Assembly (NCBI RefSeq): GCF_025562715.2
Contig: NZ_JAPFCC010000001.1
Span: 5,011,501-5,075,500 of the forward strand
Direction of reading: 5' to 3'
Origin: Endozoicomonas gorgoniicola
GTDB taxonomy: Bacteria; Pseudomonadota; Gammaproteobacteria; Pseudomonadales; Endozoicomonadaceae
Length of the DNA: 64,000 nt
Below the pieces are notes generated by a model. It was given only the letters and a program-made list of their open reading frames with translations. It had not been told where the DNA came from and did no database searches. The position numbers and the translations under genes are program-made. This document shows positions 1 to 8,961 of the stretch, in pieces (position 1 is the stretch's first letter; every line of letters begins with the position of its first letter).

Positions 1-282
1 CTGTTTCGCCACCTGATTCCTAACCTGCTTGGAATTGTTGTGGTTTACGCATCGTTGCTGGTGCCGGGCATGATTCTGTTCGAGTCTTTTCTCAGTTTTC
101 TGGGGCTGGGTGTTCAGGAGCCCATGACCAGCTGGGGCGCATTAGTTCATGAAGGCTCGTTGTCGATTGAAGTCGCCATCTGGCAACTGATTTTTCCGAC
201 AGCATTTCTGGTGGTCACCCTGTTCTGCTTCAATTTTATCGGCGATGGTTTGCGGGACGCCCTTGATCCCAGTGAAAGATAG
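1..282 (+). CDS. oppC: Oligopeptide ABC transporter permease OppC, C-terminal part (partial)
   Basis: This is the last 93 codons of an inner-membrane permease; the gene begins before the window and is open from base 1. The translation starts LFRHLIPNLLGIVVVYAS and continues with FLSFLGLGV, the classic OppC/DppC tail that follows the EAA loop contacting the ATPases. Two hydrophobic segments are visible. It would form the translocation pore with OppB for di- or oligopeptide uptake. oppD starts 14 bases after its stop behind a strong AGGAGG site at 286-291, so the genes form one operon. The assignment to the Opp/Dpp family is firm; the exact peptide specificity cannot be read. Confidence 0.93.
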   Translation: MFRHLIPNLLGIVVVYASLLVPGMILFESFLSFLGLGVQEPMTSWGALVHEGSLSIEVAIWQLIFPTAFLVVTLFCFNFIGDGLRDALDPSER

Positions 283-296
283 GGCAGGAGGAGTGA

Positions 297-1295
297 ATGA
301 GCCTGTTAACGGTTAATGATCTGGAAGTTCGCTTCAACACCCCTGACGGTGAAGTCGTCGCAGTGAACCGGCTGAACTTCTCTTTGCAGGCTGGTGAAAC
401 CCTTGGGCTGGTTGGTGAGTCAGGCTCCGGCAAAACACAAACCGCGTTCGCCCTGATGGGATTGTTGGCAAAAAACGGTTTAGTGAAAGGCTCTGCCATC
501 TTTTCAGGTCAAAACCTGCTGACTCTGCCTGATTCTGAAATGAATAAAATCAGGGCTAACGAGATCGCCATGATTTTTCAGGACCCGATGACGTCCCTGA
601 ACCCTTATATGAAAGTGGGGCCTCAGCTGGTGGAAGTTCTTCAGCATCACAAGGGGATGAATAAAAAAGCGGCATTTGCAGAGTCCGTGAGAATGCTCGA
701 TGCCGTAAAAATGCCGGAAGCCCGCCAGCGTATGTCCATGTATCCCCACGAATTTTCCGGCGGTATGCGCCAGCGGGTTGTAATCGCCATGGCACTGCTA
801 TGCCAACCCGGGCTCCTGATTGCTGACGAGCCGACAACGGCTCTGGATGTAACGGTTCAGGCGCAGATCATGGCGTTGCTGCAAGAGCTGAAGCAGGACT
901 TTGGCACATCAATTATTCTCATTTCCCATGATCTTGGCATTATTGCCGGACTCTGCGACAAAGTACTGGTAATGTATGCTGGCCAAACTATGGAGTACGG
1001 TACAACAGACGCAATTTTCTACAATCCGTCCCACCCTTACACTCAGGCTTTGCTGGCATCCATTCCCCGTATTGACAGCCATTGCGGAAAACTGATTTCT
1101 ATCCCCGGCAACCCTCCCAATCTGCTGAATCTGCCACCGGGTTGTCCCTTTCAGGAACGCTGCCAACATACCTCAAGCAACTGCCAACACTCACAACCTG
1201 AACTCAAAACCTTTGCAGACCAGCGACAACGAGCCTGTTTCTGGCAACCGGAAAGTGAGGTGGAAAGTGAGGTGGAAAGTGAGGCTAAACCATGA
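297..1295 (+). CDS. oppD: Oligopeptide ABC transporter ATP-binding protein OppD
   Basis: A cytoplasmic ATPase of 332 residues that powers peptide import with OppF. The sequence has Walker A (GESGSGKT, about residue 40), the ABC signature FSGGMRQRVVIAMAL, Walker B LLIADEPTTALD and the switch histidine in LISHDLGI. The C-terminal oligopeptide-transporter extension with its cysteine cluster (PGCPFQERC) is present. AGGAGG lies 5 bases before the ATG. The extreme C-terminus is made of three 12-bp repeats encoding ESEV units (1249-1284), which is unlike normal OppD and probably dispensable. The stop overlaps the oppF start by four bases (ATGA), indicating translational coupling. Confidence 0.95.
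   Translation: MSLLTVNDLEVRFNTPDGEVVAVNRLNFSLQAGETLGLVGESGSGKTQTAFALMGLLAKNGLVKGSAIFSGQNLLTLPDSEMNKIRANEIAMIFQDPMTSLNPYMKVGPQLVEVLQHHKGMNKKAAFAESVRMLDAVKMPEARQRMSMYPHEFSGGMRQRVVIAMALLCQPGLLIADEPTTALDVTVQAQIMALLQELKQDFGTSIILISHDLGIIAGLCDKVLVMYAGQTMEYGTTDAIFYNPSHPYTQALLASIPRIDSHCGKLISIPGNPPNLLNLPPGCPFQERCQHTSSNCQHSQPELKTFADQRQRACFWQPESEVESEVESEAKP
1249..1284 (+). repeat. Three-copy 12-bp tandem repeat at the 3' end of oppD
   Basis: Three direct copies of a 12-base unit ending in GGAAAGTGAGG lie side by side; the last two are identical and the first differs by one base. The repeat is in frame and encodes an acidic ESEV tail. Because the unit is a multiple of three, copy-number change would lengthen or shorten OppD without a frameshift. 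Confidence 0.85.
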
Positions 1296-2287
1296 ATAAC
1301 GCTCCGTTACTGAGTGTTCGAAACCTCAAAGTGCATTTTCCGGTGACGGGCGATAACAGCTGGCCGTGGCAAAAGCCTTCTGTACTCAAAGCTGTTGATG
1401 GTATCAGCTTTGACCTGTCGGCAGGGGAGACCCTTGGCATTGTCGGAGAGTCAGGCTGTGGCAAATCAACCCTGGCAAGAGCCGTTATTGGTTTGACGGC
1501 GGCAACAGCAGGAGAGGTTATCTGGCAGGGCAGGTCTGTTTCCGGTTTAAAAAAGCGGGAACGTCGGAGCATCCAACAGCAAATCCAGATGATCTTTCAG
1601 GACCCACTGGCGTCCCTGAATCCACGCATGACCATTGGCGACATTATTGCCGAACCACTGCGGAACTATCAGCCAGAGCTGTCAAAGCCGGTTGTTCGCC
1701 AGCAAGTCAGGGAAATGATGGACAGGGTAGGGTTACTGCCCAATGTCATTAACCGCTACCCCCATGAGTTTTCAGGTGGTCAGTGCCAGCGGGCAGGCAT
1801 TGCCCGGGCTCTGATACTGAAACCACAACTGGTGATCTGCGATGAACCGGTGAGTGCGCTGGATGTTTCCATACAGGCACAGGTTATTAACCTGTTACAG
1901 GCATTGCAGCAGGAGATGGGACTGGCACTGCTGTTTATCGCCCATGACCTCAGCGTCGTGAAGCATATCAGCGACCGTGTGCTGGTTATGTACCTGGGCA
2001 GTGAAATGGAATCAGCAAATTCAGAACAGCTGTACGCTCAGCCCATGCACCCTTACACGCGGGCGCTGCTGGCTTCAGTACCAGTGCCTGACCCCCACCT
2101 TGAACGCAATAAATTGAATAACCAGACCCTCAAACTCCTCGAAGGCGATCTGCCATCCCCCATCAACCCGCCTTCCGGCTGCGTTTTCCGAACCCGTTGC
2201 CCTGTCGCCAAACAGGATTGCGCCCGGATAAAACCAGACTTTCAGGATAAAGGCCACCAACACAGAGTCGCCTGCCCGAATACCTGA
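1292..2287 (+). CDS. oppF: Oligopeptide ABC transporter ATP-binding protein OppF
   Basis: The second ATPase of the peptide importer, 331 residues. Walker A GESGCGKSTLARAV, signature EFSGGQCQRAGIARAL, Walker B LVICDEPVSALD and the FIAHDLSVV switch are all intact, followed by the oligopeptide-transporter C-terminal domain (PSGCVFRTRCP). It overlaps oppD by four bases and is the last intact gene of the operon. Its stop codon lies inside the left copy of an imperfect direct repeat that recurs at about 3535-3580. No substrate-binding protein gene follows, only a possible fragment near 3470. Confidence 0.95.
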   Translation: MNNAPLLSVRNLKVHFPVTGDNSWPWQKPSVLKAVDGISFDLSAGETLGIVGESGCGKSTLARAVIGLTAATAGEVIWQGRSVSGLKKRERRSIQQQIQMIFQDPLASLNPRMTIGDIIAEPLRNYQPELSKPVVRQQVREMMDRVGLLPNVINRYPHEFSGGQCQRAGIARALILKPQLVICDEPVSALDVSIQAQVINLLQALQQEMGLALLFIAHDLSVVKHISDRVLVMYLGSEMESANSEQLYAQPMHPYTRALLASVPVPDPHLERNKLNNQTLKLLEGDLPSPINPPSGCVFRTRCPVAKQDCARIKPDFQDKGHQHRVACPNT

Positions 2288-2320
2288 ACTGCGGCAATCC
2301 GCGTGGGGTTCACCATATTC
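2274..2320. repeat. Left copy of an imperfect direct repeat of about 47 bp
   Basis: The stretch containing the core AACTGCGGCAATCC then GTGGGGTT and ending CATATT recurs at 3534-3580 with a handful of substitutions. The left copy includes the oppF stop codon. Together the two copies bracket the gene at 2340-3356. Both copies and their spacing are directly visible; the origin of the repeat is unknown. Confidence 0.7.
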
Positions 2321-2339
2321 AGAGAGTGTCAATTTCTCT

Positions 2340-3356
2340 TTACCTGGTCTTCCATACATCACTGATGATAATGAAGAATATATTAAGAATCTTAGAAAGC
2401 CGACCAATACGTTTTATCACATCCTCTTTGGTTAAGTTTCTATATACCCCTGTACTCGTCTCAAACATATCAAATAAGCCCTGGTCGACAGGGTATAAAG
2501 ATATTCTCAAATAACCCAGTTCGATATGTATTGGATCATCCCGTGTTGCGTTAAGCTCCGATTCCAGTCTGGGAAGCTCTCCACTTGATAAAAGACTACG
2601 CAATAAAGGAAATTCAAGCGCACTTATGTCACCTATTGCAAAAGCATTCACTAAGCCATTGGTATCAGTCAGCTCCGGACCAGGGATAAGTAGTAATGAA
2701 GTATTCCTCTCACTTATGTTTGAAGAATTTCTTAGCCAGATGGTCAGCCAGCGATTATGGATATCATCCAGTAACCCTTCAAAACCTCTCGATGGACGCC
2801 AGCCAAAACGAGCTGCCCTGACCAGATCTATAAAGTCATCAGAAAGCACGTTAATGCGGTCACCTTCCTCTGGATGTTGACCCAGTTCGTTATTAACTTG
2901 CAGCATGGCCGACCTGGCACGTCTCCGGATTGGCAAATAAGCATAATCTTTATCGTAAATCACACCTTTAAACTTATAAAAAACTGCTGAAAAGAAGAAC
3001 CCTAAAGCCGCAAACGAGGTGATTGAAAATTCATGGGACGTATAGGTTGATAGCGCTTCGGCAAGCCCAAAACCAGCAAAAATAACTGCCAGTTTCATAA
3101 AACCCGGGGAAACCGTTGCACAATTACAGGCTCCCGCACAACCGCAATCTTCAGCAATTCTTTCATGTTGCTGCACTAGTGATTCAATCGTACTGGCACG
3201 ACACCCGGGGCAATAATGTGTGCCAGTGGAAGGTTCTTCTTTTCCACAAAGCCGACAATGAGCATTGCATGGGGCGGCGATGATCAGAACCAGGCCAACC
3301 AGCCATATTTTCAGAATTAAAATAGGGCCTGCCCTGCCAGGAAGACAATGGTTCAC
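2340..3356 (-). CDS. Cysteine-rich membrane protein of unknown function
   Basis: I do not recognise a family for this 338-residue protein. The N-terminus is basic then hydrophobic (residues 11-29) and could be a signal peptide or membrane anchor. It is followed by a zinc-ribbon-like pattern, Cys34-x2-Cys37 and Cys49-x2-Cys52, and a second cluster Cys71, 73, 77 and 79. Two further hydrophobic segments lie near residues 87-101 and 112-127. The C-terminal 200 residues are soluble, polar and contain several leucine-rich helices. The gene is on the opposite strand to the opp operon, stands alone and is bracketed by an imperfect direct repeat (2274-2320 and 3534-3580), which suggests it arrived as a unit. 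No function is proposed. Confidence 0.6.
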   Translation of the reverse strand: MNHCLPGRAGPILILKIWLVGLVLIIAAPCNAHCRLCGKEEPSTGTHYCPGCRASTIESLVQQHERIAEDCGCAGACNCATVSPGFMKLAVIFAGFGLAEALSTYTSHEFSITSFAALGFFFSAVFYKFKGVIYDKDYAYLPIRRRARSAMLQVNNELGQHPEEGDRINVLSDDFIDLVRAARFGWRPSRGFEGLLDDIHNRWLTIWLRNSSNISERNTSLLLIPGPELTDTNGLVNAFAIGDISALEFPLLRSLLSSGELPRLESELNATRDDPIHIELGYLRISLYPVDQGLFDMFETSTGVYRNLTKEDVIKRIGRLSKILNIFFIIISDVWKTR

Positions 3357-3533
3357 GTTTCATCTCCAATTGGTTTTTAAAATAAGCAAAATTATTTTTT
3401 TAATTTGCGCTTCAGGGCTGCCTTTCTATACTGCTGAACGAAAGCATATCTGAGTAAGAGACTGTAGTTCCTACGCCGTATTCCCGCCATCTACACTCGG
3501 GCCGAACAGATTCTTGCGGAAGAAATACTGGTT

Positions 3534-3580
3534 GCCCAAACACCTCAACTGCGGCAATCCACATGGGGTTTGCCTATATT
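3534..3580. repeat. Right copy of the imperfect direct repeat
   Basis: This copy shares AACTGCGGCAATCC, TGGGGTT and the closing ATATT with the stretch at 2274-2320, diverging at about ten positions. It is in the same orientation as the left copy, 1.26 kb away. Confidence 0.7.
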
Positions 3581-3888
3581 TGTTCCACTTTTTGCTTGTC
3601 TTTAAATTAGTTCAAAGGTTTAATTCGCACCTTTCCTGATGTACTCAACCTGAAACTAAGCAACCTGAGGAACTTATGGTTCTCAAAGTCTGAACCGTGC
3701 GTTGAATCGACCCGGCTTTCTTCAATGAAAGCGCTACCGGGAAAACAAACGTGCGGAATTAATTGTGGAGTGACTCTGATGTACAAACCAACCTGCTTAC
3801 CGGCAATCCCTTCCCGGCCAGCCCGAAATGCTTCTCTGCATTCAGACTCAGTGATCAACTTCATCAATCGAATTCATAAGACTTCTTT

Positions 3889-3924
3889 ACCCCAGAGTTC
3901 ACCCCAGAGTTCACCCCAGAGTGA
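3889..3924 (+). repeat. Three-copy 12-bp tandem repeat (ACCCCAGAGTTC)
   Basis: Two perfect copies of ACCCCAGAGTTC and a third ending in TGA lie head to tail in a non-coding stretch before speE. Confidence 0.85.
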
Positions 3925-4013
3925 CCTTTCCTCTTTTCACTCCTGGTTGTTCACCTACCCCTGATTGCCTGACCTGAACAAAACAGGCAAGAACCGTTCT
4001 CCGTATTGACGGT

Positions 4014-4061
4014 CTATTACCCTATCCACTACGCGATCCACTGCGCGATCTACTGCGCTTG
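4014..4061 (+). repeat. Degenerate 12-bp tandem repeat
   Basis: About four units related to CCACTGCGCGAT follow each other; the two best are at 4026-4037 and 4038-4049, differing at one base. The flanking units are more diverged. It lies about 80 bases before speE. Confidence 0.7.
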
Positions 4062-4144
4062 GGCAGAGAACTTGCCCCATCCACCGGATGAAGTGGCTGC
4101 ATTTCTGCATTAATCGCTTTAAAGAGCTGTTAAAGGATTCAATG

Positions 4145-5041
4145 ATGCACAAAGACAATACTTATCTGGAAACCCTGTACTCCGGTTACGGGCAGAGCTT
4201 TACCGTTGAGAAGGTACTGTTTGAAGACAAAACCGAACACCAGCACCTGATTATTTTTGAGAACGAAGTCTTTGGTCGTGTTATGGCGCTGGACGGCGTG
4301 ATCCAGACCACCGAAAAAGACGAATATATCTACCACGAAATGCTGACCCATGTCCCCGTTCTGGCTCATGGCAATGCAAAGCGTGTACTGATTATCGGTG
4401 GTGGTGACGGCGGTATTTTGCGTGAAGTGCTGAAACACAAAAGTGTTGAGCATGTCACCATGGTTGAAATCGACCAGGCGGTTGTGGATATGTGCAAACA
4501 ATGGTTACCAAACCACTCTGCCGGTTCCTATGAAGATCCTCGTGTCAATCTGGTGATCGACGACGGCGTCAAGTTTGTCAACAACCCGGAAAAAGCAGCG
4601 GATAACAGCTTCGATGTGATTATCTCTGACTGTACTGACCCGATTGGTCCGGGTGAAGTGCTGTTCTCATCCGATTTCTACAACGGCTGCAAGCGTCTGC
4701 TGACTGAAAAAGGCATCTTCGTTGCTCAAAACGGTGTACCGCTGATGCAGCTGGAAGAAGTGGAAACCACTACTATGCGCCTGGGCAGCTACGTTAAAGA
4801 CTGTCATTTCTACGCTGCCGCCATTCCGACTTATGCCTGTGGTGTGATGACCCTGGCGTGGGGAACGGACGATATCGAAGCACGCAACGTCGACGTTGAA
4901 GAACTGACCCGACGTTTTACAGCCAGTGGCATTAACACCCGTTACTACACACCGGCTCTGCACCACGGTGCCTTTGCACTGCCACGCTACGTTGAAGAAG
5001 CCATTGAGAAAGCAGAAGGCGCAAGAAAAGAAGCCTCGTGA
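4145..5041 (+). CDS. speE: Polyamine aminopropyltransferase (spermidine synthase) SpeE
   Basis: Transfers the aminopropyl group of decarboxylated S-adenosylmethionine to putrescine, giving spermidine in the cytoplasm. The protein aligns along its whole length with enterobacterial Spe[18 protein letters not shown], the nucleotide loop LIIGGGDGG, the acidic substrate residues in [12 protein letters not shown] and the C-terminal [14 protein letters not shown]. An AAAGGA site at 4132-4137 stands 7 bases before this ATG; an adjacent ATG at 4142 is the alternative, and an open frame extends up to 4088 without conserved sequence. Length is about 298 residues against 288 in E. coli. speA follows after 35 bases and then the decarboxylase gene and speB, so all steps from arginine are encoded together. 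Confidence 0.95.
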   Translation: MHKDNTYLETLYSGYGQSFTVEKVLFEDKTEHQHLIIFENEVFGRVMALDGVIQTTEKDEYIYHEMLTHVPVLAHGNAKRVLIIGGGDGGILREVLKHKSVEHVTMVEIDQAVVDMCKQWLPNHSAGSYEDPRVNLVIDDGVKFVNNPEKAADNSFDVIISDCTDPIGPGEVLFSSDFYNGCKRLLTEKGIFVAQNGVPLMQLEEVETTTMRLGSYVKDCHFYAAAIPTYACGVMTLAWGTDDIEARNVDVEELTRRFTASGINTRYYTPALHHGAFALPRYVEEAIEKAEGARKEAS

Positions 5042-5076
5042 CAAAAAAAGTGAGTTTTTCCAGAGTAAAAAGCTAA

Positions 5077-7089
5077 ATGGATAACACTGAAGACTTTAGT
5101 GACAGCAGACCTTTCCCGGCACAGGCAGTGCTGGGAGAACCCCTGTCTGACCAGAAAACAGAAAGCGGCATCGCTGAAAGCTGGAACGTGGAAGAAGCAC
5201 GTTCCACTTACAACATTCGCTACTGGAGTCAGGACTATTTTGACCTGAACGACAATGGCAATGTAACAGTGAATATGAAGGGCAAGCCTCCGGTTAACCT
5301 GGACACTATTGCCCATCAGCTGACCCGACAGGGCGTGTCCCTGCCGGTGCTGGTGCGTTTCCCGGAAATTATCCACGACCGGGTCGATTCTCTGTGTAAT
5401 ACCTTTAACCGTGCCATTCACGAGTACGGTTACGACAACCAGTATCTGGCGGTATACCCGATCAAGGTCAACCAGCAGCGCGCCGTGGTGGAAGAAATTC
5501 TGGAAAGCCAGTCTGCCCGCCAGAACCGTCAGCTGGGGCTGGAGTCCGGAAGCAAACCGGAGCTGCTGGCGGTGCTGGCCCTGGCGAAACGTGCCAGCTC
5601 GGTCATTGTCTGTAACGGTTACAAAGACCGGGAATACGTTCGGCTGGCTCTGATTGGTGAAAAGCTGGGGCATCAGGTTTACATCGTTCTGGAAAAACTC
5701 ACCGAGCTGGATATGGTACTCGCTGAAGCCGCCAAACTGGGTGTAAAACCAAGGCTGGGCTTACGGGTTCGTCTTGCCTCCCAGGGTAAAGGCAAGTGGC
5801 AGGCCAGCGGTGGCGAGAAATCCAAGTTCGGGCTGTCTGCCAGCCAGGTGCTGCATGTTATAGAGCGGTTGAAACAGGAAGACCATCTGGACTGCCTGCA
5901 ACTGCTGCATTTCCATCTGGGGTCGCAGATTGCCAACATTCGTGACGTTCGCAAGGGTGTCAGCGAATGTGGCCGTATTTATGCGGAGCTGTTTCGCATG
6001 GGCGCACCGGTGAAGTTTCTGGATGTTGGCGGTGGTCTTGCGGTGGACTATGAAGGTACCCGCAGCCAGAGCCACTGTTCCATGAACTACAGCCTCCAGG
6101 AATATGCGAATAATATCGTCTATACCATTGGCGACCTGTGTAAACAGTACGGGCTGCCAGCTCCGGGCATTATTTCCGAGTCTGGTCGTAACCTGACCGC
6201 CCATCATGCTGTACTGATTACCGATGTCGTCGGAGTAGAAAGCTACGAACCGGAACTGCTCAAAGCGCCTGCCGAAGACGCTCCCCGCCTGCTGCACAAT
6301 ATGTGGAGTTCCTGGCAGGACCTGGCCCGGGGGTTGAGCCAGCGCGCCCTGGTGGAAATCTATCACGACAGTCAGGCTGACCTTGCCGAGGTACATACGC
6401 AGTTTGAACTCGGTCTGCTGGGGCTTGAACACCGGGCCTGGGCAGAAAACGTTAACCTGCGTATCTGTCATACCCTGAAAAAACACCTGTCTACCCGCAA
6501 CCGGGCGCACCGACCATTGATTGATGAGCTGAGTGAAAAGTTGGCTGACAAATTCTATGTCAACTTCTCCCTGTTCCAGTCTCTGCCCGATGCCTGGGGC
6601 ATTGATCAGGTATTTCCGGTTCTGCCGCTGTCCGGGCTCGACAGACCACCGGAAAAACGTGCCGTGATGCTTGACGTTACCTGCGACTCCGACGGCGTGA
6701 TCAACCAGTACGTCGATGGTCAGGGCATTGAAACCACGTTGCCGGTACCCACCTGGCATCCTGACAAGCCTTACCTGATTGGTATTTTCATGGTAGGTGC
6801 CTATCAGGAAATTCTGGGCGATATGCACAATCTGTTTGGTGACGCGGATACGGCTTCGGTGCGTATAACAGAACTGGGACTGGTTGAAGTCACTGAATAT
6901 CAGCCCGGTGACACGGTGGAAGACGTGCTGCGCTACGTCAACCTGCAACCGGAAAGCTTTTTGCGTACTTTCCGGCAGCTGGTCAGGGAAAGCCTGCCAA
7001 TTAAAGAACAACAGGCCACACTGGCCGAACTGGAATCAGGACTTCGGGGTTATACCTACCTCGAATACGTCGGAGGGAATGAGCTGTGA
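5077..7089 (+). CDS. speA: Biosynthetic arginine decarboxylase SpeA
   Basis: A PLP enzyme of 670 residues that converts arginine to agmatine, the first step of putrescine synthesis by the agmatine route. Visible landmarks are the PLP lysine in [28 protein letters not shown], the glycine loop [23 protein letters not shown] and the cofactor/substrate region [13 protein letters not shown]. The C-terminal [17 protein letters not shown] is also typical, and length is close to E. coli SpeA (658). No strong ribosome-binding site precedes the ATG. Its stop overlaps the start of the next gene, so the two are translationally coupled. Confidence 0.96.
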   Translation: MDNTEDFSDSRPFPAQAVLGEPLSDQKTESGIAESWNVEEARSTYNIRYWSQDYFDLNDNGNVTVNMKGKPPVNLDTIAHQLTRQGVSLPVLVRFPEIIHDRVDSLCNTFNRAIHEYGYDNQYLAVYPIKVNQQRAVVEEILESQSARQNRQLGLESGSKPELLAVLALAKRASSVIVCNGYKDREYVRLALIGEKLGHQVYIVLEKLTELDMVLAEAAKLGVKPRLGLRVRLASQGKGKWQASGGEKSKFGLSASQVLHVIERLKQEDHLDCLQLLHFHLGSQIANIRDVRKGVSECGRIYAELFRMGAPVKFLDVGGGLAVDYEGTRSQSHCSMNYSLQEYANNIVYTIGDLCKQYGLPAPGIISESGRNLTAHHAVLITDVVGVESYEPELLKAPAEDAPRLLHNMWSSWQDLARGLSQRALVEIYHDSQADLAEVHTQFELGLLGLEHRAWAENVNLRICHTLKKHLSTRNRAHRPLIDELSEKLADKFYVNFSLFQSLPDAWGIDQVFPVLPLSGLDRPPEKRAVMLDVTCDSDGVINQYVDGQGIETTLPVPTWHPDKPYLIGIFMVGAYQEILGDMHNLFGDADTASVRITELGLVEVTEYQPGDTVEDVLRYVNLQPESFLRTFRQLVRESLPIKEQQATLAELESGLRGYTYLEYVGGNEL

Positions 7090-8012
7090 TGTTTTTTGAA
7101 GGCTCGGAAAAGAAAGTTGAAATGGTAACAGCACCCGAAGCAGGCTCACTGCGTGCGATGGGTAAGGATTTCTGGGCAGGTGTCGTCACCAAAGCCCAGG
7201 CAGACATCCTGGATACCATCAGCAACGAACACTGCGACGCTTACCTGCTGTCTGAATCCAGCCTGTTTGTCTGGCATAACCGCTTCCTGATGCTGACCTG
7301 CGGTACCACCACTCTGGTGGATGCGACCCTGCACTTTCTGGATCACTTCCCGCTGGAACACATCCATTTTGCCAGTTTCCAACGTAAAAACGAGTACCAG
7401 TCACACTTGCAGAAAAGCGCCTTTGAGGAAGATATTGAACGCCTGAGTCAACGCCTTGAAGGGTGTGCGTTCCGTCTTGGTCACCTGGACAGCCACCACA
7501 ACTACGTTTTCCATCTGGACAAGCCTTACCAGCCGGAATCTGACGATAGCACCAGTGAGCTGCTGATGTACCACATCAAAGGTAAAAATGCCGATTACCT
7601 GCGCACTGAAGGCCAGACCGTTGAAGGGATTCGCAACCAGTTAAGACTGGATGAAATTCTGCCTGGCTTTGCAATCAGTGACTGGCTGTTTGAACCCTTT
7701 GGTTATTCCCTGAATGCAATTAAGGGGGATCGTTATGCGACCTTTCATATCACACCGCAGGAGGACAGTTCCTACGTTAGCTTTGAAACCAACATGGATC
7801 TGGAAAGCAACCATGTTATTAGCGTTCTGCTGGAAGCACTGAACCCCGGCTGCTGGGACCTGATTGGCTTTAATGCTGACCAGACACTTCCTGAAGGTCA
7901 GGACTATCAGTGCGTGTCCAGTTGCGACCTGCCTCTGAGCTGTGGATATGATATGAGTTTCAGACATTATCAGCACTCCGGACATGCCCGGGTGGAGGCA
8001 GAGAAATTATGA
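7086..8012 (+). CDS. Eukaryotic-type S-adenosylmethionine decarboxylase proenzyme
   Basis: This pyruvoyl enzyme supplies decarboxylated S-adenosylmethionine for SpeE. It does not look like bacterial SpeD; instead it follows the animal/plant family (SAM_decarbox). FFEGSEK at the N-terminus matches human FFEGTEK. YLLSESS (residues 53-59) carries the Glu-Ser self-cleavage site, and TCGTT holds the catalytic cysteine. [11 protein letters not shown] and FHITPQ hold the processing serine and histidine, with YVSFETN after them. Length, 308 residues, fits the family (about 330). The start may be GTG 7086 or ATG 7089; GGAGG at 7072-7076 suits the GTG better. It overlaps speA and speB, so it is an integral part of the operon. 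In human the residue before GYS is Cys226; here it is Phe. Confidence 0.92.
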   Translation: MMFFEGSEKKVEMVTAPEAGSLRAMGKDFWAGVVTKAQADILDTISNEHCDAYLLSESSLFVWHNRFLMLTCGTTTLVDATLHFLDHFPLEHIHFASFQRKNEYQSHLQKSAFEEDIERLSQRLEGCAFRLGHLDSHHNYVFHLDKPYQPESDDSTSELLMYHIKGKNADYLRTEGQTVEGIRNQLRLDEILPGFAISDWLFEPFGYSLNAIKGDRYATFHITPQEDSSYVSFETNMDLESNHVISVLLEALNPGCWDLIGFNADQTLPEGQDYQCVSSCDLPLSCGYDMSFRHYQHSGHARVEAEKL

Positions 8013-8923
8013 GTACCTTAGGACAAAGGGATGACCACTCCCTGTATGCCAATGCCTTTGGCTATCTGCGCCAGCCTTTAAACTTCAATCCACAGAACAG
8101 CAGTGCCGATGTGATTGTCACCGGTGTTCCGTTTGATCTGGCCACCACAGGCCGCAGCGGCAGTCGTCTGGGGCCTGAGGCCATCCGCAAGGCATCCAAG
8201 AATCTGGCGTGGGAAGGCATGCGCTGGCCGTGGAACTTTGATATTACCAAACGTCTGTCCATCGAAGACTGTGGCGACCTGGTGTTTGATTTTGGCGATG
8301 CACAGCAGATGTGTGACCGCTTGTTTGAACATGCTGACAGCCTGATTGCGGCTGGCAAGACTTTGCTCTGCTTCGGTGGTGACCATTATGTCTCACTGCC
8401 GCTGATGCGGGCTCATGCAAAGCATTACGGTAAAACGGCACTGATTCATTTTGACGCCCACACCGATGATTACGACCATGGCGGCAAGTTTGATCACGGC
8501 ACTATGTTTTACCACGCTCAGGTGGAAGGTCTGATCGATCCATCGGCTTCTGTGCAGATAGGCATTCGTACGACATACAACAAGAACACACCATTTAATG
8601 TACTGGAGGCTGACTATGTTAATGACGCCCCTGTCGATGAAATCATAGAGAAGATCCGTCATATAGTTGGTGATCGTAAAATCTATCTCACCTTTGATAT
8701 TGACAGCCTTGATCCGGCTTACGCACCGGGAACCGGCACGCCTGCCTGTGGCGGCTTGAGTACAGACAGGGCTTTGAGGCTCCTGCGTGGCCTGAAAGGA
8801 CTGGACATTGTTGGAATGGACGTGGTGGAAGTCTGCCCGGCTTATGACCACAGCGATATTACAGCGCTAGCGGGAGCCACGGTTGCACTTGATTTGTTGT
8901 ATTTGCAAAGCTTTCGCGGGTAA
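8009..8923 (+). CDS. speB: Agmatinase SpeB
   Basis: Hydrolyses agmatine to putrescine and urea with a dinuclear manganese site. The ureohydrolase metal motifs are intact: [18 protein letters not shown] and [18 protein letters not shown], in the expected order within 304 residues (E. coli SpeB 306). It overlaps the preceding decarboxylase gene by four bases (ATGA) and ends the operon; a 13-bp hairpin starts 7 bases after its stop. With speE, speA and the decarboxylase it completes an arginine-agmatine-putrescine-spermidine pathway. The direction of overlaps indicates a single polycistronic message. Confidence 0.95.
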   Translation: MSTLGQRDDHSLYANAFGYLRQPLNFNPQNSSADVIVTGVPFDLATTGRSGSRLGPEAIRKASKNLAWEGMRWPWNFDITKRLSIEDCGDLVFDFGDAQQMCDRLFEHADSLIAAGKTLLCFGGDHYVSLPLMRAHAKHYGKTALIHFDAHTDDYDHGGKFDHGTMFYHAQVEGLIDPSASVQIGIRTTYNKNTPFNVLEADYVNDAPVDEIIEKIRHIVGDRKIYLTFDIDSLDPAYAPGTGTPACGGLSTDRALRLLRGLKGLDIVGMDVVEVCPAYDHSDITALAGATVALDLLYLQSFRG

Positions 8924-8929
8924 AGCTTG

Positions 8930-8961
8930 CTGATAACTGCCCGGTATCGGGCAGTTATCAG
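8930..8961. terminator. Hairpin between converging speB and the hydrolase gene
   Basis: CTGATAACTGCCC and its exact reverse complement form a 13-bp stem around a 6-base loop. It sits between the ends of two convergent genes and even contains the stop codon of the reverse-strand one. No T-run follows on either strand, so it may be a bidirectional stop or a 3'-end-protecting hairpin. Confidence 0.6.

Larger units (their letters stand above)
3357..4141. other. Gene-poor region with repeats and a possible oppA fragment
   Basis: No convincing intact gene is visible. Plus-strand codons at about 3476-3540 read IYTRAEQILAEE, which resembles the C-terminal part of OppA-type peptide-binding proteins and may be a relic of the opp operon's binding protein. 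The right copy of the direct repeat follows at 3534-3580. Two sets of 12-bp tandem repeats lie at 3889-3924 and about 4014-4061. Short open frames of 67-86 codons exist on both strands but have no recognisable domain or ribosome-binding site. The region ends with the leader of speE. Confidence 0.5.

Noticed and set aside
3607..3867. 86-codon reverse-strand open frame before speE
   Set aside because: No ribosome-binding site, no recognisable motif; it ends in a basic stretch that could be chance. Not enough to call a gene.
3955..4158. 67-codon reverse-strand frame with repeated VDR units
   Set aside because: The apparent protein repeat is the translation of the 12-bp DNA repeat, and the frame overlaps the start of speE.
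5761..7011. Long open frame of 416 codons opposite speA
   Set aside because: It is fully antisense to a well-conserved gene, has no recognisable domain, and arises from the codon use of speA.
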